Of a DNA stretch of 64,000 bases, positions 52,452-61,813 are shown in pieces. Both the position numbers and the translations under genes were made by a program. Source of the stretch: DATBLE01 sp963734065 (GTDB lineage Bacteria > Actinomycetota > Thermoleophilia > Gaiellales > Gaiellaceae); the NCBI GenBank assembly GCA_963734065.1, contig CAVTFN010000007.1:124001-188000 (forward strand), written 5' to 3'. Under the pieces are notes generated by a model that made no database searches, was not told where the DNA came from, and saw nothing but the letters and a program-made list of their open reading frames with translations. Positions within the stretch are counted from its first letter, which is position 1. The number at the start of each line of letters is the position of its first letter.

Positions 52452-54404
52452 TCAGGAGCGGGCTCTCGCGGTGGACGACGACGACGTGGCGCGGCTCGCA
52501 TACACGTTCCAGGCCTGGCGTCTGGAACGGTCGGGGTTGAGGAGGCCGAAGCCGGGGACTTCGTCGTCCATCATCGAGTAGACGCAGATGAAGGCGAGGT
52601 TGTCGTCTTGGATGGCGTCGAAGTCGTGGTTGACGATTGCTGCTTGTCCTGTTTCGCCGTATTTGTTGACGGGGCCGCCGGCTTCGGTGGCGCCGATCGG
52701 GATGTTTTGGTCGCCGTGGGCGTCCATGACGGAGCGGACGGAGGGGGTGAAGTGGAAGGCCATGTTCCAGATGTTCCAGGTGCCGGCGGCGAAGGGGTCG
52801 TCGTACAGGTGCAGGGAGAGGATGTCGAAGTGTCCTTTGGCGCCGGCGTCGTACATGTCGGAGACGAACTTGACCGGGCCGCCTGCTCCGGTCCACAGTG
52901 CTCCGGCGATGACGATTGCTTTCGGGTCGGCGGCTTTGATTGCGTCGTAGGCGGCGATCAGCGATTTGGCGTAGTTGGTTCCGGTCCAGCCGTGCAGGTC
53001 GGGTTCGTTGGTGAACTCGTACAGGCGGACTCGGCCTTTCCATTTGGTTGCTTGGCTGGAGGCGAATGCTGCCGCGGTTGCTGGGCTGACCGGGCCGGTG
53101 GTGCCGAAGAGGACGAGGATCGGTTCCATCCCGCGGGCGAGGACGCCGTTGACGACGGTGTCGACCTGGGCCTGGTTTCCGGTGGTGGAGTCGAAGCGGA
53201 CGAGCTTCGCCCCGATTTGCTGGATCTGGTCGAGCTCGAACTTCTGGTCGGCAGCGCTGCGGGTCAGGATCTTGTACCCGGTCGCGATCCCGAACCGCGG
53301 AATGCTCCCCAGCGCAGGCGGCGGCGTCGGCGGAGGCGGGGGAGCGGCCGCGGCGGCATTCGAGACGGTCACGGTTGCCGAGGTGGTGGCGGTCCGGCCG
53401 TCGGTTCCGTAGGCCTGGACGGCGAGCGTCCACGAGCCGTTCGCGAGCGTCGTGGTGTCGAGTTGCCCGGCGTCGCCGTTGAACCGGTACGGCGCCGAGG
53501 TGTCGGTCGACTGGACGCTGCCGTCGACGAGGAACTCGACCTTGCTCGTCGTCTGGCCGCTGGGTGATGCGGTCCACACGACGGAGCCGCTGAGCGACGC
53601 GCCGTTCGCCACGCTCTCCGTGACCACGAACGGGGATGCCGTCGCGGAGGCGTTCTTCACGGTCACCGAGCTTGAGACGTCGGCCGTGCGCCCGTCCGAC
53701 GCGTACGCCTTGACCGCGAGGGTGTGCGGGCCGTCGCTCAGCGTCGTCGTGTCGAGCTTGCCGTCCGGGTCCCCGTTGAACTGGTACGGAGTCACGCGCT
53801 CCGTCCACCGGACCGCGCCGTCGACCAGAAAGTCAACCTGGCTGACGGTCGCTCCGCTCGGCGCGGCCGTCCAGGTGACGGAGCCCGTGAGCACCGCGCC
53901 GTTCGCGACGCTCGAGGTCACCGCGAACGCCGGGGTGGGCGGGGGTGGCGGCGGAGGAGGCGGAGGAGGAGGAGGAGGCGGCGGCGGCGGCGGAGGCGGA
54001 GGAGGATCCTTCTTCTTGTTCGCGACGACCACCCTGGTCGAGGTCGACGTCTTTCCGCCGCCGGAGCGGTAGGCCGTCAACTTCAGCGTGTGCTTTCCGT
54101 CCGCCAGCGAGGTCGTGTCGAGCTTGCCGCCGGGATCGCCGTTGTACTGGTACGGCGCAGAGTGCTCGGTCCACCTGACCGCCCCGTCGACGAGGAAGTC
54201 GACCCTCGTCACCGCTCCGCTCGGCGTCGCCGTCCAGACGACCTGTCCCGACAGGGTCTGTCCGTTGGTGAGCGCCGATCCGCCGGTGCGCGACGACACG
54301 GTGAGGCGCGCGTCCGAGGTCGACGCCGACCCGGATGCCGCAACCGTCCCGCCGCAGACGGCGATCGAGAACAGCAGAGCGACTAGGAGAACGTGCGGCT
54401 TCAC
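52452..54404 (-). CDS. Secreted Ig-like/glycoside hydrolase protein
   Basis: 650 residues, GTG start. Signal peptide (LLVALLFSIAVCGGTVAAS), Ig-like domain 1 (about 31-128), a run of 23 prolines (about 134-156), Ig-like domains 2 and 3 (about 158-345, each with VDFLVDGAVRWTE or a close variant), a Pro linker, then a clan-A-like hydrolase (about 360-630): FGIATGYKI, YEFTNEPDLHGW with the acid/base Glu, and IGATEAGGP with the probable nucleophile Glu. It likely cuts or trims the exported polymer. The hydrolase part uses many A-ending codons (GCA, AAA, GAA, GGA) unlike the rest. Family number not assigned. Confidence 0.82.
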   Translation of the reverse strand: MKPHVLLVALLFSIAVCGGTVAASGSASTSDARLTVSSRTGGSALTNGQTLSGQVVWTATPSGAVTRVDFLVDGAVRWTEHSAPYQYNGDPGGKLDTTSLADGKHTLKLTAYRSGGGKTSTSTRVVVANKKKDPPPPPPPPPPPPPPPPPPPPPPPTPAFAVTSSVANGAVLTGSVTWTAAPSGATVSQVDFLVDGAVRWTERVTPYQFNGDPDGKLDTTTLSDGPHTLAVKAYASDGRTADVSSSVTVKNASATASPFVVTESVANGASLSGSVVWTASPSGQTTSKVEFLVDGSVQSTDTSAPYRFNGDAGQLDTTTLANGSWTLAVQAYGTDGRTATTSATVTVSNAAAAAPPPPPTPPPALGSIPRFGIATGYKILTRSAADQKFELDQIQQIGAKLVRFDSTTGNQAQVDTVVNGVLARGMEPILVLFGTTGPVSPATAAAFASSQATKWKGRVRLYEFTNEPDLHGWTGTNYAKSLIAAYDAIKAADPKAIVIAGALWTGAGGPVKFVSDMYDAGAKGHFDILSLHLYDDPFAAGTWNIWNMAFHFTPSVRSVMDAHGDQNIPIGATEAGGPVNKYGETGQAAIVNHDFDAIQDDNLAFICVYSMMDDEVPGFGLLNPDRSRRQAWNVYASRATSSSSTARARS

Positions 54405-54709
54405 GTCGTGCCCCCTCGTGAGTCCGTTGCCTGGGCGCGACTGTTATCGGGCGGCGAGCCGGGTCTTTGGAAGCGCTATCCCTCGCTCGGGGGAGGCGAT
54501 TCCCTCGAACGGTTCCCTCCATCGAGGGAGGCCGCCGCCCGACGAGGCGACCATCATCAGAGGTGAACTCGTCCCGGAGCCGCTCGCAAACGCGGACGGA
54601 ACCGGGATTTTCAGGCCACTACCGAGGGAGTCCGTTCGTGTCGACCGCCGCTAGAATTGGCAGAATCGGCCCTTCCGTCCGTCCAGTGGCCGGCCCAAGC
54701 AAGGACTCG
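54405..54709. promoter_or_regulatory. Divergent regulatory region with phased CGAGGGA motifs
   Basis: 305 bp without a gene, between the secreted hydrolase and the Wzc-like kinase. It contains TCCCTCG at 54479 and 54501 and CGAGGGA at 54523 (22-bp steps), and another CGAGGGA at 54623, plus GAGGGAGG variants. TAGAAT (54652-54657) is a likely -10 for the kinase gene. On the minus strand a GATAAC box sits about 45 bases before the hydrolase GTG. Probable regulator-binding region; regulator unknown. Confidence 0.5.
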
Positions 54710-56224
54710 ATGAGGAGCAGCGGAATCGAAGATCTCAAGGCGGTCCTCCGCCGCTCGGCGCTGCTGATCGTCGCGATCGTCCTGATCGGGGTCGTGGTGA
54801 TGAACGTGATCAAGCAGGTCGGCGGGCCGAGCTACAACGCCTCGGCCAGGGTCCTGCTGAACACCTCCGATCTGTCGTCGGCGGCGCTCGGCATCAGCCA
54901 GCCGTACCAGGATCCGACGCGCGTCGACCAGGCGGAGCAGAACCTCGTCGACTCGCCCGATCTCTACACCTTTGCCGCGAGGCGCGCGGGAGGCGGCCCG
55001 CTCGCAGCGGGCGAGCTGATGAACAGCGTCTCCGGCACGGTCTCGAACAACGTCGTCAACTTCAACGGAACGGCGGGCAGCGCCGGTGCCGCCGTCCGGG
55101 CGGTGAACGTGGTCGCGTCCGCCTATCCGCCCTGGCGGGCTCAGGTGAAGGGCCGCGCGATCGACGCCGCGATCAACCAGATCCGCGGCCGTGAGGCCAG
55201 CATCGGCAAGACCGCCGAGCTCGACCGGCAGCTCCAGCAGCTCCAGGTGCTCAAGACCCTGAACGCCGGTGAGACCCTCTTCGTCGACCAGGCGGACAGC
55301 GCTGCCAAGACGACGCCGCGACCGGTCCACGACTCGATCCTCGGCGGCGTGATCGGTCTCGTGATCGCGCTGCTCGTCGTCGGCGCGCGGGAGCTGTTCG
55401 ACACGAGCGTCCGCAGCGAGAGCGACGTCGAGGACGTCCTCGAAGCACCCGTCCTGGCGACGATCGAGTCGCTGCCGCGACAGCTCAGGGTTTCCGTCCT
55501 CGGAGGTGACGGCGGTCGCTTCAACGACGAGTACGAGCTGCTTGCCGCGAACGTCGCGCAGATCTTCGACGGCCACGAAGGTGCCGTTCACCTGGCGGTG
55601 ACCAGCGCGCTGAACGGCGAGGGGAAGACGACCACGGCTGCAAACCTCGCGGCGGCGCTCGCACGGCGCGGCTCCCGCGTCGTGCTCGCCGACTTCGACC
55701 TGCGCAAGCCGGCGGTCTCCGAGTTCATGGGCATCCCGCGCAGCGCGGCGGGCGTCAACGACCTTCTCGCCGGCTCCGCCGACCTCCGCTCGGTCCTGTG
55801 GCGCGTCGAGCCGAACGGCGGGAACGGGTCGCATCCCCAGGAGCTGTCGAGTCGCGCGTTCGCCGCGACCGCACGCCGGGGCGGGGTAGGGGGCGAGGGG
55901 TCGCTCACGGTCATGCCCGGCGGTGCAGCCCGCAGCGATCCGAGCAGCCGGTTCGTCCGCCTGCCCGCCCTGCTCGACGAGCTGCCGACCGAGACCGAGT
56001 TCGTGATCGTCGACACTCCGCCGGCGCTCCTGGTCGCGGGCATGGCGGAGCTGGCCCAGAGCGTCGACGGCGTGATCGTCGTCGTCCGCCACGGCTACGT
56101 CCATCGCCGGCGCCTGCGCGCGCTCGGTCGCCAGGCGCGCTCCTGGCGCGCCCGCATCATCGGCGCCGTGCTCAACGACAGCCCCGGCCAAGAGGGTCGG
56201 CTCTACTACTACGGCCAGTCGTAG
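54710..56224 (+). CDS. Wzc-like chain-length determinant/tyrosine kinase
   Basis: 504 residues from ATG 54710 with AAGGA upstream; earlier in-frame starts lie before or within the TAGAAT box. N-terminal Wzz part: helix at about 17-35 (LIVAIVLIGVVVMNVI), second helix DSILGGVIGLVIALLVV near 210. Kinase: SALNGEGKTTTAANLA (Walker A), VVLADFDLRKP (A'), FVIVDTPPALLVA (B). The C-terminal Tyr cluster is only LYYYGQS. Controls polymer length and export through autophosphorylation. Begins the operon with the ligase and GT genes. Confidence 0.9.
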   Translation: MRSSGIEDLKAVLRRSALLIVAIVLIGVVVMNVIKQVGGPSYNASARVLLNTSDLSSAALGISQPYQDPTRVDQAEQNLVDSPDLYTFAARRAGGGPLAAGELMNSVSGTVSNNVVNFNGTAGSAGAAVRAVNVVASAYPPWRAQVKGRAIDAAINQIRGREASIGKTAELDRQLQQLQVLKTLNAGETLFVDQADSAAKTTPRPVHDSILGGVIGLVIALLVVGARELFDTSVRSESDVEDVLEAPVLATIESLPRQLRVSVLGGDGGRFNDEYELLAANVAQIFDGHEGAVHLAVTSALNGEGKTTTAANLAAALARRGSRVVLADFDLRKPAVSEFMGIPRSAAGVNDLLAGSADLRSVLWRVEPNGGNGSHPQELSSRAFAATARRGGVGGEGSLTVMPGGAARSDPSSRFVRLPALLDELPTETEFVIVDTPPALLVAGMAELAQSVDGVIVVVRHGYVHRRRLRALGRQARSWRARIIGAVLNDSPGQEGRLYYYGQS

Positions 56225-56228
56225 CCCG

Positions 56229-57650
56229 GTGCGTGCCGCTCGGCTCGGGCTGTGGCGCGGCGACCTGATCGCCGTCGCCGCCGGCGGCGGCGCGACCGTC
56301 CTGGTGCTGCTCGCGACCCAGCACTCGGGCGCGAAGGTCGGCGCCGGCCTCTCGCTCGGCCTGATCGCCTTCGCGGCCCTCGTCGCCGCGTGGCTGCTCG
56401 CCCCGCACGTCGTGATCGGGTTCGCGGTCCCGCTGTTCGCGGTCATTCCGACCGCGAAGCTCTTCGTCTCCGGCTTCTTCGGTCCGGTCAAGGACGCCGT
56501 CACGCTGGCGGCCGGCGTCGCCGTCCTGATCACCGTCGTGCGGCGGCACAGGCGGCCGGAAGGTACGCAGGTCGACTCCCTCCTCTGCTGGCTCGTCCTG
56601 GCCTTCGGCGGTCTCTATCTGGTCAATCTCGGCGGGACGATCGCCGGCGGCGGGCACGGCATCGCCTGGGCCCAAGGCCTCCGGCTCGTCAGCGAGCCGC
56701 TGATCCTGCTCATGGCCGGCCTGATGCTGCCCAACCCGCGGAAGTCGCTTCACGTCGCCGTCGTCGCGCTGATCGCGACGGGCGTCGTCGTCGCCTTCTA
56801 CGGCATCTTCCAGCAGTACCTCGGCGGCGCGCGGCTCGTCGCGCTCGGCTACTCGTACCAGGACCAGGTGCGGACGATCGGTAGCCACCTGAGGAGCTTC
56901 GGGACACTCGACGACCCCTTCGGCTATGCGGCGTTCCTCCTGCTCGCGCTGTCGGCCGCGCTCTGGTGGATGCGGCGTGGGCCCCTGAAGACCTTCTGCC
57001 TGTCGCTGATGGCGGTGGGTCTCCTGCTCTCGTACGTCCGCAGCGCGATCCTGATCGCCGTTGCGCTGCTGGCGATCTGGCTGATCCGGACCGGTCGTGC
57101 CGTCGTCGGCTTCGTCGTCCTGGCGGCGAGCCTGGCCGCGGCGTTCGCGTTCCTGGTGGCGGTCTCGGGGGCGAACGAGACGCGCTCGGTTCAGGCAGGC
57201 CCGAACACCTACATCACCCTGAACGGGCGGACGTCCGTCTGGGCGACCGTCTTCTCGAAGCCCGCCGAGATTCCCTTCGGCCTCGGCGTCGGCAAGGTCG
57301 GCACCGCCGCCCAGCGTGCGCAGTTCGGTGTCCTCAAGGATCCGACGAAGGCGACCAAGGGAGCCACTGCGGTCGACTCGGGATACTTCGCGACGGTGGC
57401 CGACGTCGGCATCGTCGGCTTCCTGGTCCTGCTCGCCCTGTTTACGAGACTCGTGGTGCTGGGGCTCGCCGCCGTCAGGCGCTTCGAGGTCGCCGGCTGG
57501 CTGGTTCTCGGCTGGCTCACGGTCATGCTGGTCGACGCCGTCACGCGCGCCTCCTTCACCGGCTTCCCGACCGCGTTTCTCGGGATGTTGTTCGTCGGGC
57601 TCGGCATCGCCGCCTCGTCGCAGCGCAACGCGGACCTCAGACCGCGATGA
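56229..57650 (+). CDS. O-antigen ligase/polymerase-like membrane protein
   Basis: 473 residues, GTG start 4 bases after the kinase stop. About 11-12 helices and a large external loop (about 290-370) containing TLNGRTSVWATVF and GLGVGKVG, the arrangement of the WaaL/Wzy (PF04932) family. SFGTLDDPFGYAAFLLLALS is a typical mid-protein motif with conserved Asp/Pro. It would polymerise repeat units or attach polymer to an acceptor outside the membrane. Confidence 0.85.
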   Translation: MRAARLGLWRGDLIAVAAGGGATVLVLLATQHSGAKVGAGLSLGLIAFAALVAAWLLAPHVVIGFAVPLFAVIPTAKLFVSGFFGPVKDAVTLAAGVAVLITVVRRHRRPEGTQVDSLLCWLVLAFGGLYLVNLGGTIAGGGHGIAWAQGLRLVSEPLILLMAGLMLPNPRKSLHVAVVALIATGVVVAFYGIFQQYLGGARLVALGYSYQDQVRTIGSHLRSFGTLDDPFGYAAFLLLALSAALWWMRRGPLKTFCLSLMAVGLLLSYVRSAILIAVALLAIWLIRTGRAVVGFVVLAASLAAAFAFLVAVSGANETRSVQAGPNTYITLNGRTSVWATVFSKPAEIPFGLGVGKVGTAAQRAQFGVLKDPTKATKGATAVDSGYFATVADVGIVGFLVLLALFTRLVVLGLAAVRRFEVAGWLVLGWLTVMLVDAVTRASFTGFPTAFLGMLFVGLGIAASSQRNADLRPR

Positions 57651-57675
57651 ACGCACCTCCGGCGGGAGGTGATCC

Positions 57676-58836
57676 GTGCGCATCCTGATCGCGAACGCAC
57701 ACGGCGACGACGCCTCGTCGGGCGGCGCCGAGCGGCTCGTGCGCGACCTCGGACAGGGGCTGGAGGCCAGAGGTGTGGAGGTGTCGCTCCTGCAGTCCTT
57801 CCCGTCCCGGGAGCCCGGCGGCTCCTTCGAGCGGATCGTCCTGCACCGGAACGACTGGCGTGACGACCGCGCCCGGCGGGTCAGGAACCACCTCGGCGAC
57901 CTCGCTTCGCGGCCGCACGCCGAGCTGGACGACGCACTTGCGCGCGCGGCTCCGGATCTCGTCCACACGCACAACCTGCCGGGGATGAGCACTGCGATCT
58001 GGGAGGCGGCTCGCCGACGGGGCATCCCCGTCGTCCACACCGTCCACGACTACTGGCTGCTCTGCCCGCGCACGACGCTGACGAAGCGGGACGCCACGCC
58101 CTGCCGGCCCAGCCCGTTCCTCTGCGGAGCGCGCACCCGCCGGCTGGCGCGGTGGGGCGGCGCCGTCTCTCAGCTGATCGGGGTCTCGCAGTGGGCGATC
58201 GACCTGCACGCGAGCCTCTTTCCCGCCGCCACCGCCCACCTGATCCGCCATCCGCTGGCGACCGACCCCGAGGCTTCCCCGCCGTCGGAGCCGATGCCGG
58301 CCACGCTCGGCTACATCGGCTCGCTCGAGCGCATCAAGGGCGTGCACCTCCTGCTGGAGGCGGCCCCGCGGCTCGCGGGAATCGGCGTTCGGCTGCGGCT
58401 GGCCGGCCGCGGGGCGCTCGAGGACCGGGTCGCGCACGCGGTCGCCGCACACGAGAACGTCGCTTGGGAAGGCGCGGTGCACGGCGAGGAGAAGCAGCGC
58501 TTCTTCGCCGGCTGCGATCTCGGGATCGTGCCCTCGGTCTGGGCGGAGCCCGGCGGGCCGACCTACACGATGGTCGAGTGGCTGGCGGCCCGCCGACCGG
58601 TGCTGGCCTCGACGCGTGGCGGCCTGGGCGAGGTGGCGGGGACGTACGGCGGCTCGGCGGCGGTGGAGCCGAGCGCCGACGCCGTGGTGGGCGCTGTGTC
58701 GGACCTGCTCGAACCGGGCCGTTGGCAGGAGCTGGTGGCCGGGCTCCGGCCCGCCGACTCCGGCGCCGAGACCGAGCAGTGGGTGGACCGGCACCTGGCC
58801 GTCTGCAGGTCGGCGCTGGGCCGGTCGAGCGTCTAG
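57676..58836 (+). CDS. Glycosyltransferase family 4
   Basis: 386 residues. ILIANAHGDDASSGGAERLV, HTHNLPGMSTAIWEAARRRG, VVHTVHDYWLLCPRTTL with Cys-rich CRPSPFLCG, C-terminal GYIGSLERIKGVHLLLEAAP, and EPGGPTYTMVEWLAARRPVLA (ExxG..E motif). Retaining GT-B enzyme. GTG start with GGCGGGAGG upstream. Ends on CTAG shared with the convergent SDR gene. Confidence 0.88.
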   Translation: MRILIANAHGDDASSGGAERLVRDLGQGLEARGVEVSLLQSFPSREPGGSFERIVLHRNDWRDDRARRVRNHLGDLASRPHAELDDALARAAPDLVHTHNLPGMSTAIWEAARRRGIPVVHTVHDYWLLCPRTTLTKRDATPCRPSPFLCGARTRRLARWGGAVSQLIGVSQWAIDLHASLFPAATAHLIRHPLATDPEASPPSEPMPATLGYIGSLERIKGVHLLLEAAPRLAGIGVRLRLAGRGALEDRVAHAVAAHENVAWEGAVHGEEKQRFFAGCDLGIVPSVWAEPGGPTYTMVEWLAARRPVLASTRGGLGEVAGTYGGSAAVEPSADAVVGAVSDLLEPGRWQELVAGLRPADSGAETEQWVDRHLAVCRSALGRSSV

Positions 58837-59669
58837 GTGTCGGCGTGAATGCGGCGGAGGCGGAGCGCGTAGAGATCGTCGGCCTCGATCTCGGCCCCGC
58901 GCTCGAGCAGCTCGTCCACGTCGTCCAGCACGTGCAGGAGACGCCCGGCGAGCGGGTCGAGGCGGCCGGAGGCGATGTCGGCGACGAGCCGGCCGGCCAG
59001 AGCCGGGTCGACCTCGTCCTCGCGCTCGGCGAGCTCGGGCAGGAACCGCCGACCGCGGTCGGAGGAGACCATGCCGTCGATCAGGGCGGTGCGGAGGAAG
59101 CCCGGCGCGATCGCGAATGCGAGCACGCCGGTGCCGGCGAGCTCCGCCGCCAGGGACTCGGTCAGGTGCAACAGCCCGGCCTTGGCACAGCCGTAGGCGG
59201 TCGCGAACGGCCTCGGCCTGGTCGCGGCGTAGGAGGACACGTTCACGATCCGGCCGTGTCCACGGGTACGCATGCCGGGCAGGACGGCGTGCGAGCAGAG
59301 GAACGTCCCCTTCAGGGTGACCGTCACGTCGTTCCACCAGACGTCGGGTTGGGCCTCCTCCAGCGGGCCGACAGCCGCGGCGGCGGCCGCGTTGTTGACG
59401 AGCAGCGTCGGAGGCCCCAGACGACGCTCGGTCTCCGCCATCAGCGCCGAGACGGCCGAGAGATCGGTGACGTCGACCGGTACGGCGATCGCCGATCCGC
59501 CGTCCGCCTCGATCGTCGAGGCGACGCGATCGATGTCCTCGCTCGATCGGGCCGCGACCGCGACCGCGGCACCGGAGGAAGCGAGCGTCTCCGCGATCGT
59601 CCGCCCGATACCCCTCCCGGCGCCCGTGACGACGGCGACCTGGCCCCGAAGCAGTACGCTCTTGCTCAA
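58833..59669 (-). CDS. Short-chain dehydrogenase/reductase
   Basis: 278 residues from TTG 59669. VAVVTGAGRGIGRTIAETL, LLVNNAAAAA, NVSSYAATRP and AYGCAKAGLLHL (Tyr-x3-Lys). Classical SDR, NADP-preferring by the Arg after the Rossmann loop (AARSSEDI). The C-terminal ~70 residues (LPELAEREDEVDPALAGRLV) are helical rather than the usual substrate strand. Longer starts up to 59738 exist but add non-homologous residues. Role in the sugar cluster uncertain. Confidence 0.82.
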   Translation of the reverse strand: MSKSVLLRGQVAVVTGAGRGIGRTIAETLASSGAAVAVAARSSEDIDRVASTIEADGGSAIAVPVDVTDLSAVSALMAETERRLGPPTLLVNNAAAAAAVGPLEEAQPDVWWNDVTVTLKGTFLCSHAVLPGMRTRGHGRIVNVSSYAATRPRPFATAYGCAKAGLLHLTESLAAELAGTGVLAFAIAPGFLRTALIDGMVSSDRGRRFLPELAEREDEVDPALAGRLVADIASGRLDPLAGRLLHVLDDVDELLERGAEIEADDLYALRLRRIHADT

Positions 59670-59746
59670 TCCGCCGCGATCAGGCTCAATAAGTCGGGGT
59701 GCATGGAACAACGACGCATGAGGCGCATTCTCGCGCACCGGCGGCC

Positions 59747-60985
59747 ATGAGGCTGCCCGCTTGCAGGATCTGCGGCCGCCCGCTCGAGCGCACGTTCGTC
59801 GACCTGGGCATGTCGCCGCTCTGCGAGACCTTCCTGACCGCGGCGGAGCTCGACGGCGTCGAGCGCTTCTACCCGCTGCACGTGCGCATCTGCGACGACT
59901 GCCTGCTCGTGCAGCTCGAGGCCTACGTCCCCGGAGAGGAGATCTTCCGCGAGTACGCGTACTTCTCCGCCTTCTCCGATTCCTGGGTAGAGCACGCGCG
60001 GGTGTACACCGAGGCGATGATCGAGCGTTTCGGGCTCGACGGCGGCAGCCTCGTCGTCGAGCTCGCCTCGAACGACGGCTACCTGCTGCAGCACTTCGTC
60101 CAGCGGGCCGTCCCGGCGCTCGGGATCGATCCCGCCGCGAACGTCGCGGAGGCGGCGCGCGAACGCGGAGTCGAGACGATCGTCGACTTCTTCGGCTCGG
60201 AGCTCGCCAAAACGCTCGTCGCGGAGGGGAAGCGGGCCGATCTGATCGCCGCGAACAACGTCCTCGCCCAGGTGCCGGCGATCAACGACTTCGTCGCCGG
60301 CATCGAGGTGCTGCTGGCGCCCGACGGGGTGGCCACGATCGAGGTGCCGCATCTCGCCCGGCTGATCGAGGGCCTGCAGTTCGACACGATCTACCACGAG
60401 CACTACTCGTACTTCTCGCTGACCACGATGGACCGGCTCTTCTCGATGCACGGCCTCGAGGTGTTCGACGTGGAGGAGCTGCCGTCCCACGGCGGGTCGC
60501 TCCGGGTCTTCGTCCACCGGCGCGGCGCGGCGCATGCGATCGAGCCGGGCGTCTCCCGCATCCTCGGCGAGGAGCGGGCCGCCGGCTACGACTCGGTCGA
60601 CGGCTATCGCGACTTCGGCGCCAGGGTCGCCGAGACCAAGTGGAGCCTGCTCGAGCTGCTGATTGGGCTCAGACGCGCCGGCGCGCAGATCGTGGGCTAC
60701 GGCGCGCCCGGGAAGGGCAACACGCTGCTGAACTACTGCGGCATTCGGACCGACCTCCTCGACTACACCGTCGACCGCAACCCGTACAAGCACGGGCGGT
60801 TCCTGCCGGGCACGCACATCCCGATCCACCCGCCCGAACGCATCGCCGAGACCAGGCCGGACTACGTCCTGATCCTGCCCTGGAACCTGAAGAAGGAGAT
60901 CGCCGCGCAGCTCGAGTACGTGCGGGAGTGGGGCGGGCAGCTCGTCGTGCCGATACCGGAGCCGGAGGTCCTGCAATGGTCGTGA
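59747..60985 (+). CDS. NDP-sugar C-methyltransferase (zinc-binding type)
   Basis: 412 residues from ATG 59747. N-terminal zinc Cys pairs (CRICGRPL and ICDDCLLVQ), a central SAM domain (LVVELASNDGYLLQHF, LGIDPAAN), EHYSYFSLTTMDRLF with the conserved HEHYSYF motif, and a C-terminal GYGAPGKGNTLLNYCG domain. This three-part layout is that of TylCIII/CloU-like sugar C-3/C-5 methyltransferases. It makes a branched deoxysugar. Next to a glucose-1-phosphate cytidylyltransferase, so the donor is probably CDP-linked. Confidence 0.9.
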   Translation: MRLPACRICGRPLERTFVDLGMSPLCETFLTAAELDGVERFYPLHVRICDDCLLVQLEAYVPGEEIFREYAYFSAFSDSWVEHARVYTEAMIERFGLDGGSLVVELASNDGYLLQHFVQRAVPALGIDPAANVAEAARERGVETIVDFFGSELAKTLVAEGKRADLIAANNVLAQVPAINDFVAGIEVLLAPDGVATIEVPHLARLIEGLQFDTIYHEHYSYFSLTTMDRLFSMHGLEVFDVEELPSHGGSLRVFVHRRGAAHAIEPGVSRILGEERAAGYDSVDGYRDFGARVAETKWSLLELLIGLRRAGAQIVGYGAPGKGNTLLNYCGIRTDLLDYTVDRNPYKHGRFLPGTHIPIHPPERIAETRPDYVLILPWNLKKEIAAQLEYVREWGGQLVVPIPEPEVLQWS

Positions 60986-61001
60986 CGACGCAGCAGCCGA
61001 G

Positions 61002-61811
61002 ATGAAGGTCGTCATCTTCTGCGGAGGCCTCGGCCTCCGGATGGGCGAGACCTCGGCGCGGATCCCGAAGCCGATGATCCCGATCGGCGACAAGCCGATC
61101 CTCTGGCACATCATGAACTACTACGCCACCTTCGGCGTCACGGAGTTCATCCTCTGCCTGGGCTACAAGGCCGAGGTCGTCAAGGAGTACTTCCTCGGCT
61201 ACAACGAGGCGCTGTCGAACGACTTCGTCCTCAGCGACGGCGGCAAGCGGGTCGAGCTGTTGCAGCGCGACATCCACAACTGGTCGATCACCTTCGTCAA
61301 CACGGGGCTCAACTCGCCGATCGGCCAGCGGCTCAAGAAGGTGCAGCCGTTCCTCGACGGCGAGGAGACGTTCCTCGCCACCTACGGCGACGGGCTCACC
61401 GACGCGCCCCTCACCGCGATGGTCGACAGGCTCGCCGCCGGCGACGACGTCGGCCTCTTCCTCGCCTCACACCCGACCTACAACTTCCACATCGTCTCCT
61501 TCGACGACGACCACAAGGTCCGGGAGATGCACGACGTGACCGCGTCGGGGCTCTGGCTCAACGCCGGGTACTTCGTCTTCCGCCGCGAGATCTTCGACTA
61601 CATCGGAGAGGGCGAGGATCTCGTCGAGGAGCCGTTCCAGCGCCTGATCGGAGAGGGCAAGCTCGCGGCCTATCCGTACGACGGCTTCTGGGCGCCGATG
61701 GACACGCTGAAGGACAAGCACGTGCTCGAGAGCCTCCTCGAGTCCGGCAGCGCCCCGTGGCGCGCGCCCCGCGGCGTGCCCGAGCCGTCGCCGACGGCGG
61801 ACGTCGTGTAG
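61002..61811 (+). CDS. rfbF: Glucose-1-phosphate cytidylyltransferase
   Basis: 269 residues. FCGGLGLRMGETSARIPKPM is the nucleotidyltransferase signature (GxGxR with Lys), followed by PIGDKPILWHIMNYYATFG, NTGLNSPIGQRLKKVQ, LATYGDGLTDA, ASGLWLNAGYFVF and FWAPMDTLKDK. Makes CDP-glucose from CTP and glucose-1-phosphate, the first step to CDP-3,6-dideoxy or branched sugars. ATG start 16 bases after the methyltransferase stop. Confidence 0.93.
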   Translation: MKVVIFCGGLGLRMGETSARIPKPMIPIGDKPILWHIMNYYATFGVTEFILCLGYKAEVVKEYFLGYNEALSNDFVLSDGGKRVELLQRDIHNWSITFVNTGLNSPIGQRLKKVQPFLDGEETFLATYGDGLTDAPLTAMVDRLAAGDDVGLFLASHPTYNFHIVSFDDDHKVREMHDVTASGLWLNAGYFVFRREIFDYIGEGEDLVEEPFQRLIGEGKLAAYPYDGFWAPMDTLKDKHVLESLLESGSAPWRAPRGVPEPSPTADVV

Positions 61812-61813
61812 CG

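Noticed and set aside
54467..54709. Longer N-terminus for the Wzc-like kinase
   Set aside because: The extra codons run through the regulatory region upstream of the TAGAAT box and have no family similarity.
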